IMG/VR virus record: IMGVR_UViG_3300037293_000142
Coordinates: 1 to 35,830 of that record
DNA length: 35,830 bases
Source of the DNA: a virus
Strand: one strand, 5' to 3'
Shown here in pieces: positions 22,828 through 30,564 of this stretch. A model generated the notes under the pieces. That model was given only the letters and a program-made list of their open reading frames with translations, did not search any database and was not told the DNA's origin. Position numbers and translations under genes: made by a program. Every line of letters starts with the position of its first letter. Positions within the stretch are counted from its first letter, which is position 1.

Positions 22828-23861
22828 TCCGATACCTTTTCGCCCATGGTTAAAGTTCGGGTAATCCTTGGTTCTTCAGTAAAAACCCATTCTGTAGCTT
22901 CTACCCTGTACCTACCATTTTCTTGAGTGTAAATAGGATCCTCAATTACAACGGTATCGCTGTGCCTAATATAGGGCACTCCAAAAGTGGAAAGCGTTCC
23001 ATAAAACCCATCGTACTTTTTGTCGGTAAGTTCTTTTTCCAAGCTGGCCCTGGCCATGGCTTCGGTTATGCTGCCATCAAAATTTCTTGTCTGTACCACG
23101 CCATCCGGATCCCCCACTTCAAATATTTGCTTTTGTCCGTTTTTGCGGTTTATTATGCCTTTTAGCCTTAACCGTACGTCTTCAGCCAAGCGGTATTCCA
23201 AGTTCCAGTCTATTACGTTTAGCCCCGTTCTTAAAATAGGTTTTTTGGGCTGAACAATGCCAGTGTAACTAAAGCCAACCACTAAAACAGGTTTTACCAA
23301 CAGATCGGGGCTATGCTTAAAGTAAGTAGTAATGGCAAATTGTTCCCTCAGTTTTAGCAGTATTTGTAGCGGTGTGGCATCTTTTGCCGTAAAATCAAAG
23401 GCATCCTTCAAGTTTTGGTCTAATACCTCTAGGTTGAATGTAAAGCCCTTTTCGGTGTAAGCCTTCAGGTTGGGCCCTGCTATAATTTCATTCACCAGTT
23501 GGCGCAAGGTTACGCCCTTCCAGCTTTTGTTAAAGGTATCAAGCGTAAGCAAATAGCCGTAATCTTCGCATTCAATTTCAATAGGAATGTTCTTTTTAAC
23601 CAAGCGCACAAAGCCCCTAAACTCTACCCTTTTATTAGGTTTGTAGCCTGCCACAATTACCACTGGGTCGCCCTTCTTAATTACATTGGGCAGTTGGGTA
23701 AGAGTGCTGTCATCTTGTTTTACCCTAATGTTTCGGGGCATCCAAATACGGCAAGTGTCCGTAATTTCGCGCCAACCGCTCATTACGCGCACCTTATGCA
23801 CCTTGCTAAATTCCTTTAGATTGCCTATAAAAACGGTGATTTCAGGTGCAAAGAATGACAT
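22824..23861 (-). CDS. Baseplate hub protein, gpD/Mu gp44-like
   Basis: A 345-residue late-control-D/gp27-type hub protein that forms the tube-baseplate interface around the spike. It contains VRVMSGWREITDTCRIWMP near the start, GDPVVIVAGYKPNKRVEFRGFV (about 65-86) and a C-terminal HSDTVVIEDPIYTQENGRYRVE segment with beta-barrel character. ATG at 23861 is preferred over the TTG one codon upstream. It is displaced from the other baseplate genes (3-8 kb), in a separate leftward unit with a small downstream gene. Confidence 0.75.
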   Translation of the reverse strand: MSFFAPEITVFIGNLKEFSKVHKVRVMSGWREITDTCRIWMPRNIRVKQDDSTLTQLPNVIKKGDPVVIVAGYKPNKRVEFRGFVRLVKKNIPIEIECEDYGYLLTLDTFNKSWKGVTLRQLVNEIIAGPNLKAYTEKGFTFNLEVLDQNLKDAFDFTAKDATPLQILLKLREQFAITTYFKHSPDLLVKPVLVVGFSYTGIVQPKKPILRTGLNVIDWNLEYRLAEDVRLRLKGIINRKNGQKQIFEVGDPDGVVQTRNFDGSITEAMARASLEKELTDKKYDGFYGTLSTFGVPYIRHSDTVVIEDPIYTQENGRYRVEATEWVFTEEPRITRTLTMGEKVSE

Positions 23862-23889
23862 CAATGCAAAAAAACGGATTATATTGCAG

Positions 23890-23905
23890 CATTCCGATAA
23901 CGGAA
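23890..23905. repeat. Short hairpin between cargo gene and hub gene
   Basis: ATTCCG-ATAA-CGGAAT (6-bp perfect stem) lies in the 45-bp gap between the AT-rich gene and the baseplate hub gene. On the minus strand it precedes a TTTTTTT run at about 23868-23874, so it may be a weak intrinsic terminator or attenuator separating the two genes. Confidence 0.4.
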
Positions 23906-23909
23906 TCGT

Positions 23910-24482
23910 TTACAAATCAATTTCCGAGTTTTTAAAATGTGTTGAGATTTGTTCTTTATAGAAACTATCAAACAACTTTTCATCATTAAGCTTATTAAAA
24001 AAAATCATAAATTTCTTACTTCTTAATAACTGTTCATCTTCTGATAGCTCATAGTTTCTTGATGTTTCTACTCTTCTAGCTATTTTAGCCATATCAAGTA
24101 AATCCTTCTTGAAAGGTGTAATGAATTTGAGAAATTCTTCATGATACACCTCGTATTCTTCAAGTCCGTAAATTTTATAAACACCTCCATCAAAATTCCC
24201 CTCTAAACATCCTTTTAACTCTGCCATTCTGGCTTGAGCGGCCAGCCCTATTATTTCATTCCAAAGAGTCATAAGTCTACAATACACCTCTTCGTCTTTT
24301 TTAATATCTTTTTTGCCATAGTCCCAGTATCGAATTGCTAGTTCCATATTATACATGCCTATTTCCTTGAGACTTGGCTTTTCAATTTTGATCTTCGAAT
24401 TAGACTTTGTCTGTGTAGAAGACCCATTAGAAATTAGAATCAGAAAAAGTAGAAGGATTACAATGAATATTACAAAGCCCAT
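23910..24482 (-). CDS. AT-rich membrane-anchored protein, probable cargo (moron)
   Basis: A 190-residue protein with an N-terminal hydrophobic segment (GFVIFIVILLLFLILIS, residues 2-18), probably a membrane anchor with the rest outside the cytoplasm, and no obvious lipobox. The remainder is helical and Glu/Lys/Tyr-rich (KKDIKKDEEVYCRLMTLW, about 57-74). No family recognised. The coding DNA is visibly AT-richer than its neighbours, and the gene has its own candidate promoter (24508-24538) and lies just outside the early terminator. This is the usual setting of a prophage cargo gene expressed in the lysogen. A superinfection or surface-modification role is only a guess. Confidence 0.5.
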   Translation of the reverse strand: MGFVIFIVILLLFLILISNGSSTQTKSNSKIKIEKPSLKEIGMYNMELAIRYWDYGKKDIKKDEEVYCRLMTLWNEIIGLAAQARMAELKGCLEGNFDGGVYKIYGLEEYEVYHEEFLKFITPFKKDLLDMAKIARRVETSRNYELSEDEQLLRSKKFMIFFNKLNDEKLFDSFYKEQISTHFKNSEIDL

Positions 24483-24507
24483 AAATGTGATATTGTGTGT
24501 TTTTTCT

Positions 24508-24538
24508 CTAATTTAGATTTAAATTTGAATCCAAACAA
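24508..24538 (-). promoter_or_regulatory. Candidate Bacteroidota-type promoter
   Basis: On the minus strand TTG (24538-24536), then a 20-bp spacer, then TAAATTAG (24515-24508), one mismatch from TAnnTTTG. It would read into the AT-rich membrane gene starting at 24482. Its upstream end touches the early terminator stem. Confidence 0.35.
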
Positions 24539-24570
24539 AAAACCCCGGTCTTGTCGTCCCGGGGTTTTTT
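24537..24570. terminator. Early operon terminator
   Basis: AAAAAACCCCGG...CCGGGGTTTTTT is a GC-rich stem flanked by A and T runs on both strands, a classical bidirectional intrinsic terminator. It lies four bases beyond the stop of the last early gene (24575) and separates the early operon from the hub/cargo unit. Confidence 0.9.
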
Positions 24571-24574
24571 CATT

Positions 24575-24772
24575 TTAAGCTGGCTGGCAAAGCGTATCCC
24601 TAATAAATTTCAGGTAATACAAGTGACCAGCAGCGGCCTCACTGGGCGGTTCATTCGCCATCAATGCATACCTGGCATAATCATACATCAGTTCGTCCAA
24701 AATATGGAAGAGCTCTTCTGGCTGTACTTCGTTATAAAGTACTTTCAGGCTTTCCGTTGAGTATGTTGCCAT
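24575..24772 (-). CDS. Small protein, last early gene
   Basis: A 65-residue acidic helical protein (EELFHILDELMYDYARYALM, about 19-38) with no recognised domain. It is the final gene of the early operon before the strong terminator. Its ATG follows a perfect GGAGGT four bases upstream, unusual for this phage, and lies two bases past the BRO gene stop. Confidence 0.5.
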   Translation of the reverse strand: MATYSTESLKVLYNEVQPEELFHILDELMYDYARYALMANEPPSEAAAGHLYYLKFIRDTLCQPA

Positions 24773-24774
24773 AA

Positions 24775-25482
24775 TTACCTCCCTGTTTCATATAACGAAA
24801 CCAAAGGCTGGTTCATAATGCGCGTAAGCTTATCGGTATTATGGTTCAAGAATCGGCTACCGCTCAGTATCAACTGCATGCCAGTTCTGGTAGTACACCA
24901 TGCCGGCATGGTATTGCCATGAAACCTAATTTTACAGCATAAATCGGGAAATTGCTTCACCTTGGTCATGCATTCGGTAGAAACGCCAATGGCCTTGTGA
25001 ATATCGTTAATGCTGTACCAATCCACATTTTCTATATGGATGCTCTTCACATTACAACCATTGAGCTGTACAAGCTGAAACGGTGTTTGCCTTGCATCAT
25101 GCACCTTTTGCATGCGCTTTACCACCGTAGGCGTATAGCGCCCAGTCTTCCTTATTTGTGGAAGTACCTCGCTGGTTACCCATTTGCGAAAAACTTTCGC
25201 CTCAGGCTTTCTACTCTTGAAAATAAGATGGTACAATCCTGACTCATTCACCACTTGCATTTCCTGATCACCAGAGGGTGTAGCTAAAACCGACACCCCC
25301 TTCTCATCATCATCAAGTTTTGCAAGTGCGTCACGGCTATTCTTGATATCAAGAATATCACAGACATCTTTTGCACAAAAGTAGGGCTGTTTGTTCATCA
25401 GTACTGTTCTTACATTTTGATCAGTAGGATTGAACGTGTAAATGTGTGGCAGTAAGTTGCCAGCTTTCTTTTCTGTTAGCAT
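24775..25482 (-). CDS. BRO-family antirepressor-like protein
   Basis: A 235-residue protein. Residues about 20-110 form a Bro-N domain: PYFCAKDVCDILDIKNSRDAL, VVNESGLYHLIFKSRKPEAK and FRKWVTSEVLPQIRKTGRY, which binds DNA in phage antirepressors. The C-terminal half (about 120-225) looks like a second, degenerate Bro-like or KilA-C type region, with WYSINDIHKAIGVS. It has its own upstream region with a TATATTTG box (25651-25644) and a highly structured leader. It may modulate the repressor or act as a late regulator. Confidence 0.8.
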   Translation of the reverse strand: MLTEKKAGNLLPHIYTFNPTDQNVRTVLMNKQPYFCAKDVCDILDIKNSRDALAKLDDDEKGVSVLATPSGDQEMQVVNESGLYHLIFKSRKPEAKVFRKWVTSEVLPQIRKTGRYTPTVVKRMQKVHDARQTPFQLVQLNGCNVKSIHIENVDWYSINDIHKAIGVSTECMTKVKQFPDLCCKIRFHGNTMPAWCTTRTGMQLILSGSRFLNHNTDKLTRIMNQPLVSLYETGR

Positions 25483-25670
25483 GTCGAAAAGTTGTTAAAC
25501 AAGGAAAACCCCACTACTTAGGTGTGCTAACACGACTACAAGAGTCGGATTTCCCTTTGTTTCCTCGGGGACACCGTATAGGGGGCTTCCTATATTGTTA
25601 AATAAAAAGATTCAAGATTGCTCTTGCATCGTGTTAGCAAGAGCAAATATAAACGTTTTCGTTAACTTTT
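25483..25670 (-). promoter_or_regulatory. Structured leader and promoter before BRO gene
   Basis: A 188-bp gap between the DnaC-like and BRO genes. On the minus strand TATATTTG (25651-25644) matches the Bacteroidota -7 box, though no TTG is seen at -33. The transcript would then hold hairpins GCTCTTGC/GCAAGAGC (25620-25644) and TATAGG/CCTATA (25577-25594), a GGTGT/ACACC stem (25571-25575 with 25521-25525) enclosing CGACT/AGTCG (25533-25547), and a CCCC/GGGG pairing (25567-25570 with 25509-25512) that would cross it as a pseudoknot. GCTAACACGA at 25526-25535 is also complementary to 25629-25638. It may be a regulatory RNA leader or attenuator. Confidence 0.45.
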
Positions 25671-26477
25671 CTACTTTCTTCTATCCGGAGCTTCAGGCGC
25701 GTAGGCAATTACATTGAACATTTGGCGCATTCGGCTCTTTATACGGTTACCGTAATTGCTCTCAATATCTGTAGCAGTAAGGTTGGTGGTTACGTGTGCC
25801 ATGCCTCTCATTTTGTTGTCAGCATACAGCGTGTCCAGTATTTCAATCATAATATTGGAGGCTTTTCCAAAGTGCCGGGCTTCGGTTTCAAATCCCAAAT
25901 CGTCAAAACACCAGGCTAATTCTGTCTGGCCAAAGAAGGCCGTTTTAATATGGTTGTAGCGAGGTTTTACATACATATCAAACATCTTGTAACCGTTCTT
26001 GCTGTATTCTCGAGCTATGTCTACACAGCGCGCAAACACAAAGCTTTGCTTTTGATTATGCTGGAATACGTGCATTACAGAAGACTTTCCACAACCCACA
26101 TTGCCCTGAAGCAATATTCCTTTGTTCAAGCTGTAACCATCGTTTAACCGCTCAAACCTAGGGTCATTTGTAAAGTACAGACAAAGAGCTTCAATGATTG
26201 GGCGCGTATAATCGTCTATCACAAAGCCTTCACCATTATGTGCTTTGTAGCTGTGCAAGAAGTGATTCATCATTTCTTTAGCCGTGAGCTTCACGATTTT
26301 AGGCTCTTCTTGCAATTGCTCCCAGTACTTCTGTCTGTGTTCGGCTTGCTTCTTTTTGGTAATGGCCAAGTCGATCATTTCGGCAATTTCTTCTTTTGAA
26401 AAGTGCTCTTCAGAGCTTGCCAAAACTTCGTCCAGGTTCAGCTTTGGTTGCGGATGAAGGTCTTTTGGTGTTTTCAT
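25671..26477 (-). CDS. DnaC-like helicase loader ATPase
   Basis: A 268-residue AAA+ protein of the DnaC/IstB type. It has Walker A GNVGCGKS (125-132), Walker B WCFDDLG (189-195), a sensor TTNL (230-233) and SRMRQM with an arginine-finger candidate (248-253). The N-terminal 115 residues are helical and would contact a replicative helicase. It would recruit host DnaB to strand-transfer intermediates during replicative transposition. It overlaps the preceding gene by 68 bp. Confidence 0.85.
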   Translation of the reverse strand: MKTPKDLHPQPKLNLDEVLASSEEHFSKEEIAEMIDLAITKKKQAEHRQKYWEQLQEEPKIVKLTAKEMMNHFLHSYKAHNGEGFVIDDYTRPIIEALCLYFTNDPRFERLNDGYSLNKGILLQGNVGCGKSSVMHVFQHNQKQSFVFARCVDIAREYSKNGYKMFDMYVKPRYNHIKTAFFGQTELAWCFDDLGFETEARHFGKASNIMIEILDTLYADNKMRGMAHVTTNLTATDIESNYGNRIKSRMRQMFNVIAYAPEAPDRRK

Positions 26478-26880
26478 GCTTATGCTTTAATCGGTCTATA
26501 ATTTCTTCGATGCTTTCGTTAATCTGGCCTATCTGTACGCGCCCCTTTAGGTAGGGAGTCAGATCATCCCAGTGATCCAGTATGTACTGCCAGAACAAAA
26601 GCGCTTTATCTTCGCTGCCATTTGCTTTAGGTAAGGATATTAAGTAGGCAATAATGGCCTTCATGGTTTCGCCAGCCTTACCCGACCATCGAGGTTTTGA
26701 TCCTCTCTTTTCCCTCATTTGGAAGTAGGCATCAACAAAGCTTTGATAGTGCGGTGTAGCCTTTTTTTCGGCCTCCAGCTTGTACAGGCTCTTGGTAATG
26801 GCCATAAACATTTCACTGTCCTGATCGGCCAGAGCTGCGCGCTTTTTGCAGAATGTTATTTGTGCGTTAAGGTCAAACAT
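26410..26880 (-). CDS. Hypothetical early protein, possible replication partner
   Basis: A 156-residue basic, mainly helical protein from ATG at 26880, chosen because ATGTTTGA overlaps the upstream stop in the eight-base pattern repeated in this operon (26937 would overlap by 65 bp). The middle, KPRWSGKAGETMKAIIAYLI and FWQYILDHWDDL, has a compact helical look. It precedes and strongly overlaps the DnaC-like loader, a common place for a replisome organiser, but no DNA-binding motif is identified. Confidence 0.5.
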   Translation of the reverse strand: MFDLNAQITFCKKRAALADQDSEMFMAITKSLYKLEAEKKATPHYQSFVDAYFQMREKRGSKPRWSGKAGETMKAIIAYLISLPKANGSEDKALLFWQYILDHWDDLTPYLKGRVQIGQINESIEEIIDRLKHKHENTKRPSSATKAEPGRSFGKL

Positions 26881-27148
26881 TGGCTTTCTTTTTTCTGGCC
26901 ATTTCGTTCCGGTACCGGGCTTCCACTTGGGTAACAATGGGCTTCAATTCCTTTTCAAACAGAAAAGGTAAGATCACCTTTCTTGGGTTGTTCGATCCAA
27001 TGTTCTGGATAAACTCATTGATCCGGGCATTGTCAGCTGTACCGTCCTTTTTCACGTAGCCCAAGAGGCTCAAATAGTGAACTATCTTACCGATCATCTT
27101 GGTTTCGGCTTCGGTGTAAACCCGTTTTCCGTTGCTAAACTTCACCAT
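26873..27148 (-). CDS. Hypothetical early protein
   Basis: A 91-residue basic protein with alternating helices (KIVHYLSLLGYVKKDGTADN) and a Lys/Arg-rich C-terminus (RYRNEMARKKKANV). It overlaps its upstream neighbour by 14 bp and the next by eight bases. No family recognised. Confidence 0.48.
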   Translation of the reverse strand: MVKFSNGKRVYTEAETKMIGKIVHYLSLLGYVKKDGTADNARINEFIQNIGSNNPRKVILPFLFEKELKPIVTQVEARYRNEMARKKKANV

Positions 27149-27320
27149 TGTTCAGTGCCTTTACTTTGTCATCTAATAGTTGCTCATGCTCCCAAATCGT
27201 TAAATCACTGATTGGAGTAGTAAGTATTACCAGACTGAAGCTTTCGCCTATTCTGGTAGAAAGGTATCTCAGCCCTTCGTCAAGCTCGTGTACTTCCATA
27301 TTTGGGTATTTGTTAATCAT
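27135..27320 (-). CDS. Small hypothetical early protein
   Basis: A 61-residue protein of unknown function. It overlaps the next gene by 14 bp and has a short helix-strand pattern (EGLRYLSTRIGESFSLVILT). A 7-bp inverted repeat (27324-27330 with 27362-27368) lies just upstream, in the 56-bp spacer before it. Confidence 0.42.
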   Translation of the reverse strand: MINKYPNMEVHELDEGLRYLSTRIGESFSLVILTTPISDLTIWEHEQLLDDKVKALNNGEV

Positions 27321-27376
27321 TGTCTCACTGCCAGTATTGCTCCGGATTATGCCTACACATACAGTGAGAGTACTTT

Positions 27377-27610
27377 TTAAGCTTCTTCTAATTCTGCCTT
27401 CAGCAAGTGAAGCGACATGCCAGCACCTGAGCGTTTTAAAATTGCATTATAACCCTCTTCATCGGCCAGTCCCACAGCACTTCCCAGAACCTGTAAGTCA
27501 ACGCTATTCAGCGCATTTGTGGTGCTAATTTTCACATCTCCACTTTTAGATATTGATACTTCGCTATCAAAGATCATTTCGATAGTTCCTTTTAAATCGT
27601 CTGTCATCAT
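27377..27610 (-). CDS. Small hypothetical early protein
   Basis: A 77-residue acidic protein with two parts, an N-terminal DLKGTIEMIFDSEVSISKSG and a C-terminal helix SLHLLKAELEEA. It is one of several small early genes with no recognised family. It begins with two adjacent ATGs. Confidence 0.45.
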   Translation of the reverse strand: MMTDDLKGTIEMIFDSEVSISKSGDVKISTTNALNSVDLQVLGSAVGLADEEGYNAILKRSGAGMSLHLLKAELEEA

Positions 27611-27634
27611 TCTGTTTTTAAAATAGTTAAATAC

Positions 27635-27832
27635 TTATTTCTGTACACCTCTAAGGTGCTTTAGCGTTGACTCAAAGAAGGTAAGTCTACCTTGAGCTAT
27701 CTTCTTTACCTGAGCGTTTGTAGCGGTCAGTACCTCTTGCTTTGTGCTTTTCACAATGCGCTCCCACTGGTCGATTAATGAAGCCGCTTCCTTTTGGGCT
27801 TTTACATGCTCTAATGGATTCTCGCTATTCAT
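27635..27832 (-). CDS. Small hypothetical early protein with SD start
   Basis: A 65-residue basic helical protein (KEAASLIDQWERIVKSTKQE). Its ATG overlaps the previous stop as ATGAATAG and follows GGAGGT four bases upstream. No known family. Coiled-coil-like heptads are suggested but short. Confidence 0.5.
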   Translation of the reverse strand: MNSENPLEHVKAQKEAASLIDQWERIVKSTKQEVLTATNAQVKKIAQGRLTFFESTLKHLRGVQK

Positions 27833-28268
27833 TATTACCTCCTTGGATATGGTGAAAAACCTCTAATATTGGGCTCTCTTTAACTTCAGGCACGGTAAAC
27901 GTTACCAGCATGTTATTCAAGCTCTCTTTCACCCTGTTGTGCGCCTCATCTACAGAGTGGGCGGTTACAAGCATCACATTGGTGATCTTCTTTTCCTTGC
28001 CACTGTCTATATCAACAGCAGAGTAGCATACCTTGGCTTGGTAGAACTGATCTGCATCGTCATACTCAAATATTTCCGTGATTTGGGTTTTCGTGATGGC
28101 CGTTACTTGAAATTCACCCATTACGCGCTGGCCGATCTCATCGTAAATTTTAGCCTCAGCTTCTGTAAATGATAGTGCATCACACACATACTTTTCGGTC
28201 ACTATTTTTGTATGACCTTGGTCGTTTTCTTTAGTGTACTTTACAGTACATTGATACCATGTTTTCAT
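27825..28268 (-). CDS. DUF4494 family protein
   Basis: A 147-residue protein with the DUF4494 pattern: WYQCTVKYTKENDQG at the N-terminus, LSFTEAEAKIYDEIG (about 32-46) and a C-terminal VMLVTAHSVDEAHNRVKE. It is common in Bacteroidota phages and mobile elements. Function is unknown. Its C-terminal codons supply the GGAGGT used by the next gene. Confidence 0.7.
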   Translation of the reverse strand: MKTWYQCTVKYTKENDQGHTKIVTEKYVCDALSFTEAEAKIYDEIGQRVMGEFQVTAITKTQITEIFEYDDADQFYQAKVCYSAVDIDSGKEKKITNVMLVTAHSVDEAHNRVKESLNNMLVTFTVPEVKESPILEVFHHIQGGNNE

Positions 28269-28270
28269 AA

Positions 28271-28948
28271 TTATTCGCTTTTAATGTTACTCCAGTTTAA
28301 TTGTACGGTGAGCTTTTCACCTTCAGCATCTACTTGGTGAAAGCGGATGTAATGCTTTGTAGACTTCTCTGTCCAGGCTTCTTTAAAGCCTTCCACGCCA
28401 GCCGTAAACAGTGGGTGACCGATTTCTTTTTCCATGCTGTACAGCTTCGCAATGTTATTCGGGTCATAATCCTCGTTTCTGCTTTTCTCCAGTAGCTTAG
28501 AAATCATATTGTAAGCCTTCTTATCACGCTTCTTGACCGTTTGCTCTAACCATTGCTTAATCTTTTGTGCAGCAGGTATTGCGCGTTCATCATAGCTGAA
28601 TACTCGGTGGTTGCAATACTCCACACCATGCGTATTTTCTTCGTTCCAAATGGTGAAAGTGCCTTTATTGTCAGACCTTACATCACCGTACTCCTTCAGT
28701 TGCTCATAGAAATCGTTGAGTTTTTCTGTGGCCTCTCGTTTGAATTCCACCATGTCCATGTGAATGCTCACCGCGTTTGCAAAGAGTGCTTCCACTAGGT
28801 TGAATTTGCTAGTTTCATACGCTTCTTTGGCTTTTACCGCAGCCTTGCGTTCCTTTTCCTTTTTTTGTTCCAGGGCACGTTCCAACACATCTGCTGGAAT
28901 GCTTGAAAGATCAAATTCAGGGGCTTTTTCTATTGTTTCTGTATTCAT
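28271..28948 (-). CDS. DUF3164 family early protein
   Basis: A 225-residue protein with a long N-terminal helical/coiled-coil part rich in Lys/Glu (about 25-60), then the DUF3164 core GDVRSDNKGTFTIWNEEN (about 92-109) and KLLEKSRNEDYDPNNIAKLY (about 150-169). The family occurs in the early region of Mu-like phages next to transposition genes, with no proven function. It is in the same leftward early operon. Confidence 0.68.
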   Translation of the reverse strand: MNTETIEKAPEFDLSSIPADVLERALEQKKEKERKAAVKAKEAYETSKFNLVEALFANAVSIHMDMVEFKREATEKLNDFYEQLKEYGDVRSDNKGTFTIWNEENTHGVEYCNHRVFSYDERAIPAAQKIKQWLEQTVKKRDKKAYNMISKLLEKSRNEDYDPNNIAKLYSMEKEIGHPLFTAGVEGFKEAWTEKSTKHYIRFHQVDAEGEKLTVQLNWSNIKSE

Positions 28949-28965
28949 TTTAAAAGGGTTTTTAG

Positions 28966-29202
28966 TTATAAATCGTTTGAATGTTTGCAGTTGAAATCAC
29001 ACTTTCTAAGTGCTTTTGAGCATCGGCACGGAGGCCAATCATTGAGGTTTGGCTTGTTCAGGCATTCGCCATCACAGTCAAACTTCTCTTTATAGAGTTC
29101 ACAGATGCAAGGCGGATCATCATGGCCTTGAGTAGGGGCTGATGGCCTTGGATATAATGAAACTACCAAGGCCACTAAAATCATTACTCCCACGACAATC
29201 AT
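28966..29202 (-). CDS. Small membrane-anchored Cys-rich protein
   Basis: A 78-residue protein with an N-terminal membrane segment (VVGVMILVALVVSLY, residues 3-17) and eight cysteines outside it. The pattern is PPCIC then CDGEC, followed by PPCRC then CDFNC, a duplicated CxC...CxxxC unit separated by about 25 residues. This could hold two metal or disulfide centres. No known family is recognised. Location in the early operon suggests an early membrane effect such as exclusion or envelope modification, which is speculative. Confidence 0.5.
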   Translation of the reverse strand: MIVVGVMILVALVVSLYPRPSAPTQGHDDPPCICELYKEKFDCDGECLNKPNLNDWPPCRCSKALRKCDFNCKHSNDL

Positions 29203-29561
29203 TGTAAAATCGGGTTAAGTGCTATGCCAAGGGTTTGGGCTTCGGTTTCTATTAATTTGATGTCCCTGTCTATAATCATCAAACCTTCTTCCATGTCCAG
29301 ATCATAGCTGGCTAGTGAGTCAATTCTTACACTGAGCGTTTTCCTTTTCGTATACAGTTCGGTTAAATCCTTACTAGCCAAGTGCTGGTATTGATCCTCG
29401 TATACTTTCAATTGCTCTTTGGCTTCCTGAAGCTCTTGTTCGCGTTGATCGCGCAATGGATAACACCATTTGTCTTGATCAAGGGCGTTCAACCTCTTTT
29501 GCCGTTCAGCGACTACCATTCGCTGAAGCTTTACAATGCCGTAGGCCGTATTTCTTTTCAT
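29199..29561 (-). CDS. Hypothetical early coiled-coil protein
   Basis: A 120-residue protein that is almost wholly helical, with charged heptads in REQELQEAKEQLKVYEDQYQ (about 39-58) and in DRDIKLIETEAQTLG near the C-terminus. No function known. It shares an ATGA-type overlap with its downstream neighbour. Confidence 0.5.
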   Translation of the reverse strand: MKRNTAYGIVKLQRMVVAERQKRLNALDQDKWCYPLRDQREQELQEAKEQLKVYEDQYQHLASKDLTELYTKRKTLSVRIDSLASYDLDMEEGLMIIDRDIKLIETEAQTLGIALNPILQ

Positions 29562-29932
29562 AATTGGTTGGTTAAAGGTTGGTTAGATTGCTTTTTGATA
29601 AGGCGATGATAGCCCTCCATGATCACCCTGTTAGGGCGGTACGCTAAGGTTTTAGGGTTGTGAATAGCCGTATAAACCTTCATGTCTGCATTGCGTCCCT
29701 TAAAGCGGTTGGCAAAGCGTAAATCAGTGGTATGCCATACTTGCATCCACCATGCCCAGAAGTCTGGAAGCTGTTCCATAAGCTTCCGTTCTTCTATCAA
29801 TTCAGTGCCTATCCAGTGTTCCAGGAATACGCAGCCGGATTCCATCCTGAGCCAAAACAGGCGTTCCTGCTCAATGTCCAGAATAGTGCATATCTCATTA
29901 TCTAAGGCTATAAATGCGCTTTGCTTTATCAT
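29558..29932 (-). CDS. Hypothetical early protein
   Basis: A 124-residue protein with a Trp-rich middle (QLPDFWAWWMQVWHTTDL, about 54-71) and a basic C-terminus. It lies between the P-loop ATPase and the coiled-coil protein and overlaps both. No family recognised. Confidence 0.45.
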   Translation of the reverse strand: MIKQSAFIALDNEICTILDIEQERLFWLRMESGCVFLEHWIGTELIEERKLMEQLPDFWAWWMQVWHTTDLRFANRFKGRNADMKVYTAIHNPKTLAYRPNRVIMEGYHRLIKKQSNQPLTNQL

Positions 29933-30564
29933 GACAGTAGATTTAATTGAGTTCCTTTGGAAGGTTTCTTCTCCCAGATCACGTATTCATCAGTCGGACC
30001 ATATCGGCCAATCACATCGGTCTTAAAGTCCGCTATACCTACCACTGCGCCCACCATAAAGGCTATTTTGTTACCGAAGTAGTCATCGGCTACCCAGTCA
30101 CGGCCTTTCTTCTGACCCCAACAAATGATGATGAAGCTTTTGCGAGGGAAGGTTTCAATCAATGTTTGATACTGTAATTTGGTCAGCTTCATGTAATCGA
30201 GTGAATCGATTACCACTATCTTATAATAGGTAGATTTCAGTTTTTCAACCAGTTCTTCAAAGCTGAATCCATCCCCTAGAAACATCTTACCAGCCACTTC
30301 CTTCATGTCCACGCGCTTGTATGCGTCCTGAATGGTAACACTGTCACCTTCCTCTCGAGAGGAATAGAATATCTTGTACTTCTTGGCCAGCGATTTGCAA
30401 AGCTTCATTACAAAGCTTGTCTTGCCGTTTTTTCGCTTGCCTATTACAATGATGTGGAACGGGTCTGGCAATCTGCCAAGGGCATCGATAACCCAAGGGT
30501 CTACTTCCTCTAGAACCTTGTAGTTCTTGTTGTAGATGTCCATTACGCCTAATACTCTAGCCAT
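29929..30564 (-). CDS. P-loop ATPase, RecA/DnaB-like or packaging-type
   Basis: A 211-residue NTPase from ATG at 30564 (MARVLGV). This start overlaps the preceding stop as ATGGCTAG with GGAGGT five bases upstream; an ATG 18 bp earlier is possible. Walker A GKRKNGKT (42-49) and Walker B IVVIDS (116-121) are clear, with a C-terminal beta-strand series (SFIIICWGQKKG). The fold is a compact single-domain ATPase. A role with the transposase or in DNA handling is likely, since it follows the transposition genes. Confidence 0.7.
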   Translation of the reverse strand: MARVLGVMDIYNKNYKVLEEVDPWVIDALGRLPDPFHIIVIGKRKNGKTSFVMKLCKSLAKKYKIFYSSREEGDSVTIQDAYKRVDMKEVAGKMFLGDGFSFEELVEKLKSTYYKIVVIDSLDYMKLTKLQYQTLIETFPRKSFIIICWGQKKGRDWVADDYFGNKIAFMVGAVVGIADFKTDVIGRYGPTDEYVIWEKKPSKGTQLNLLS

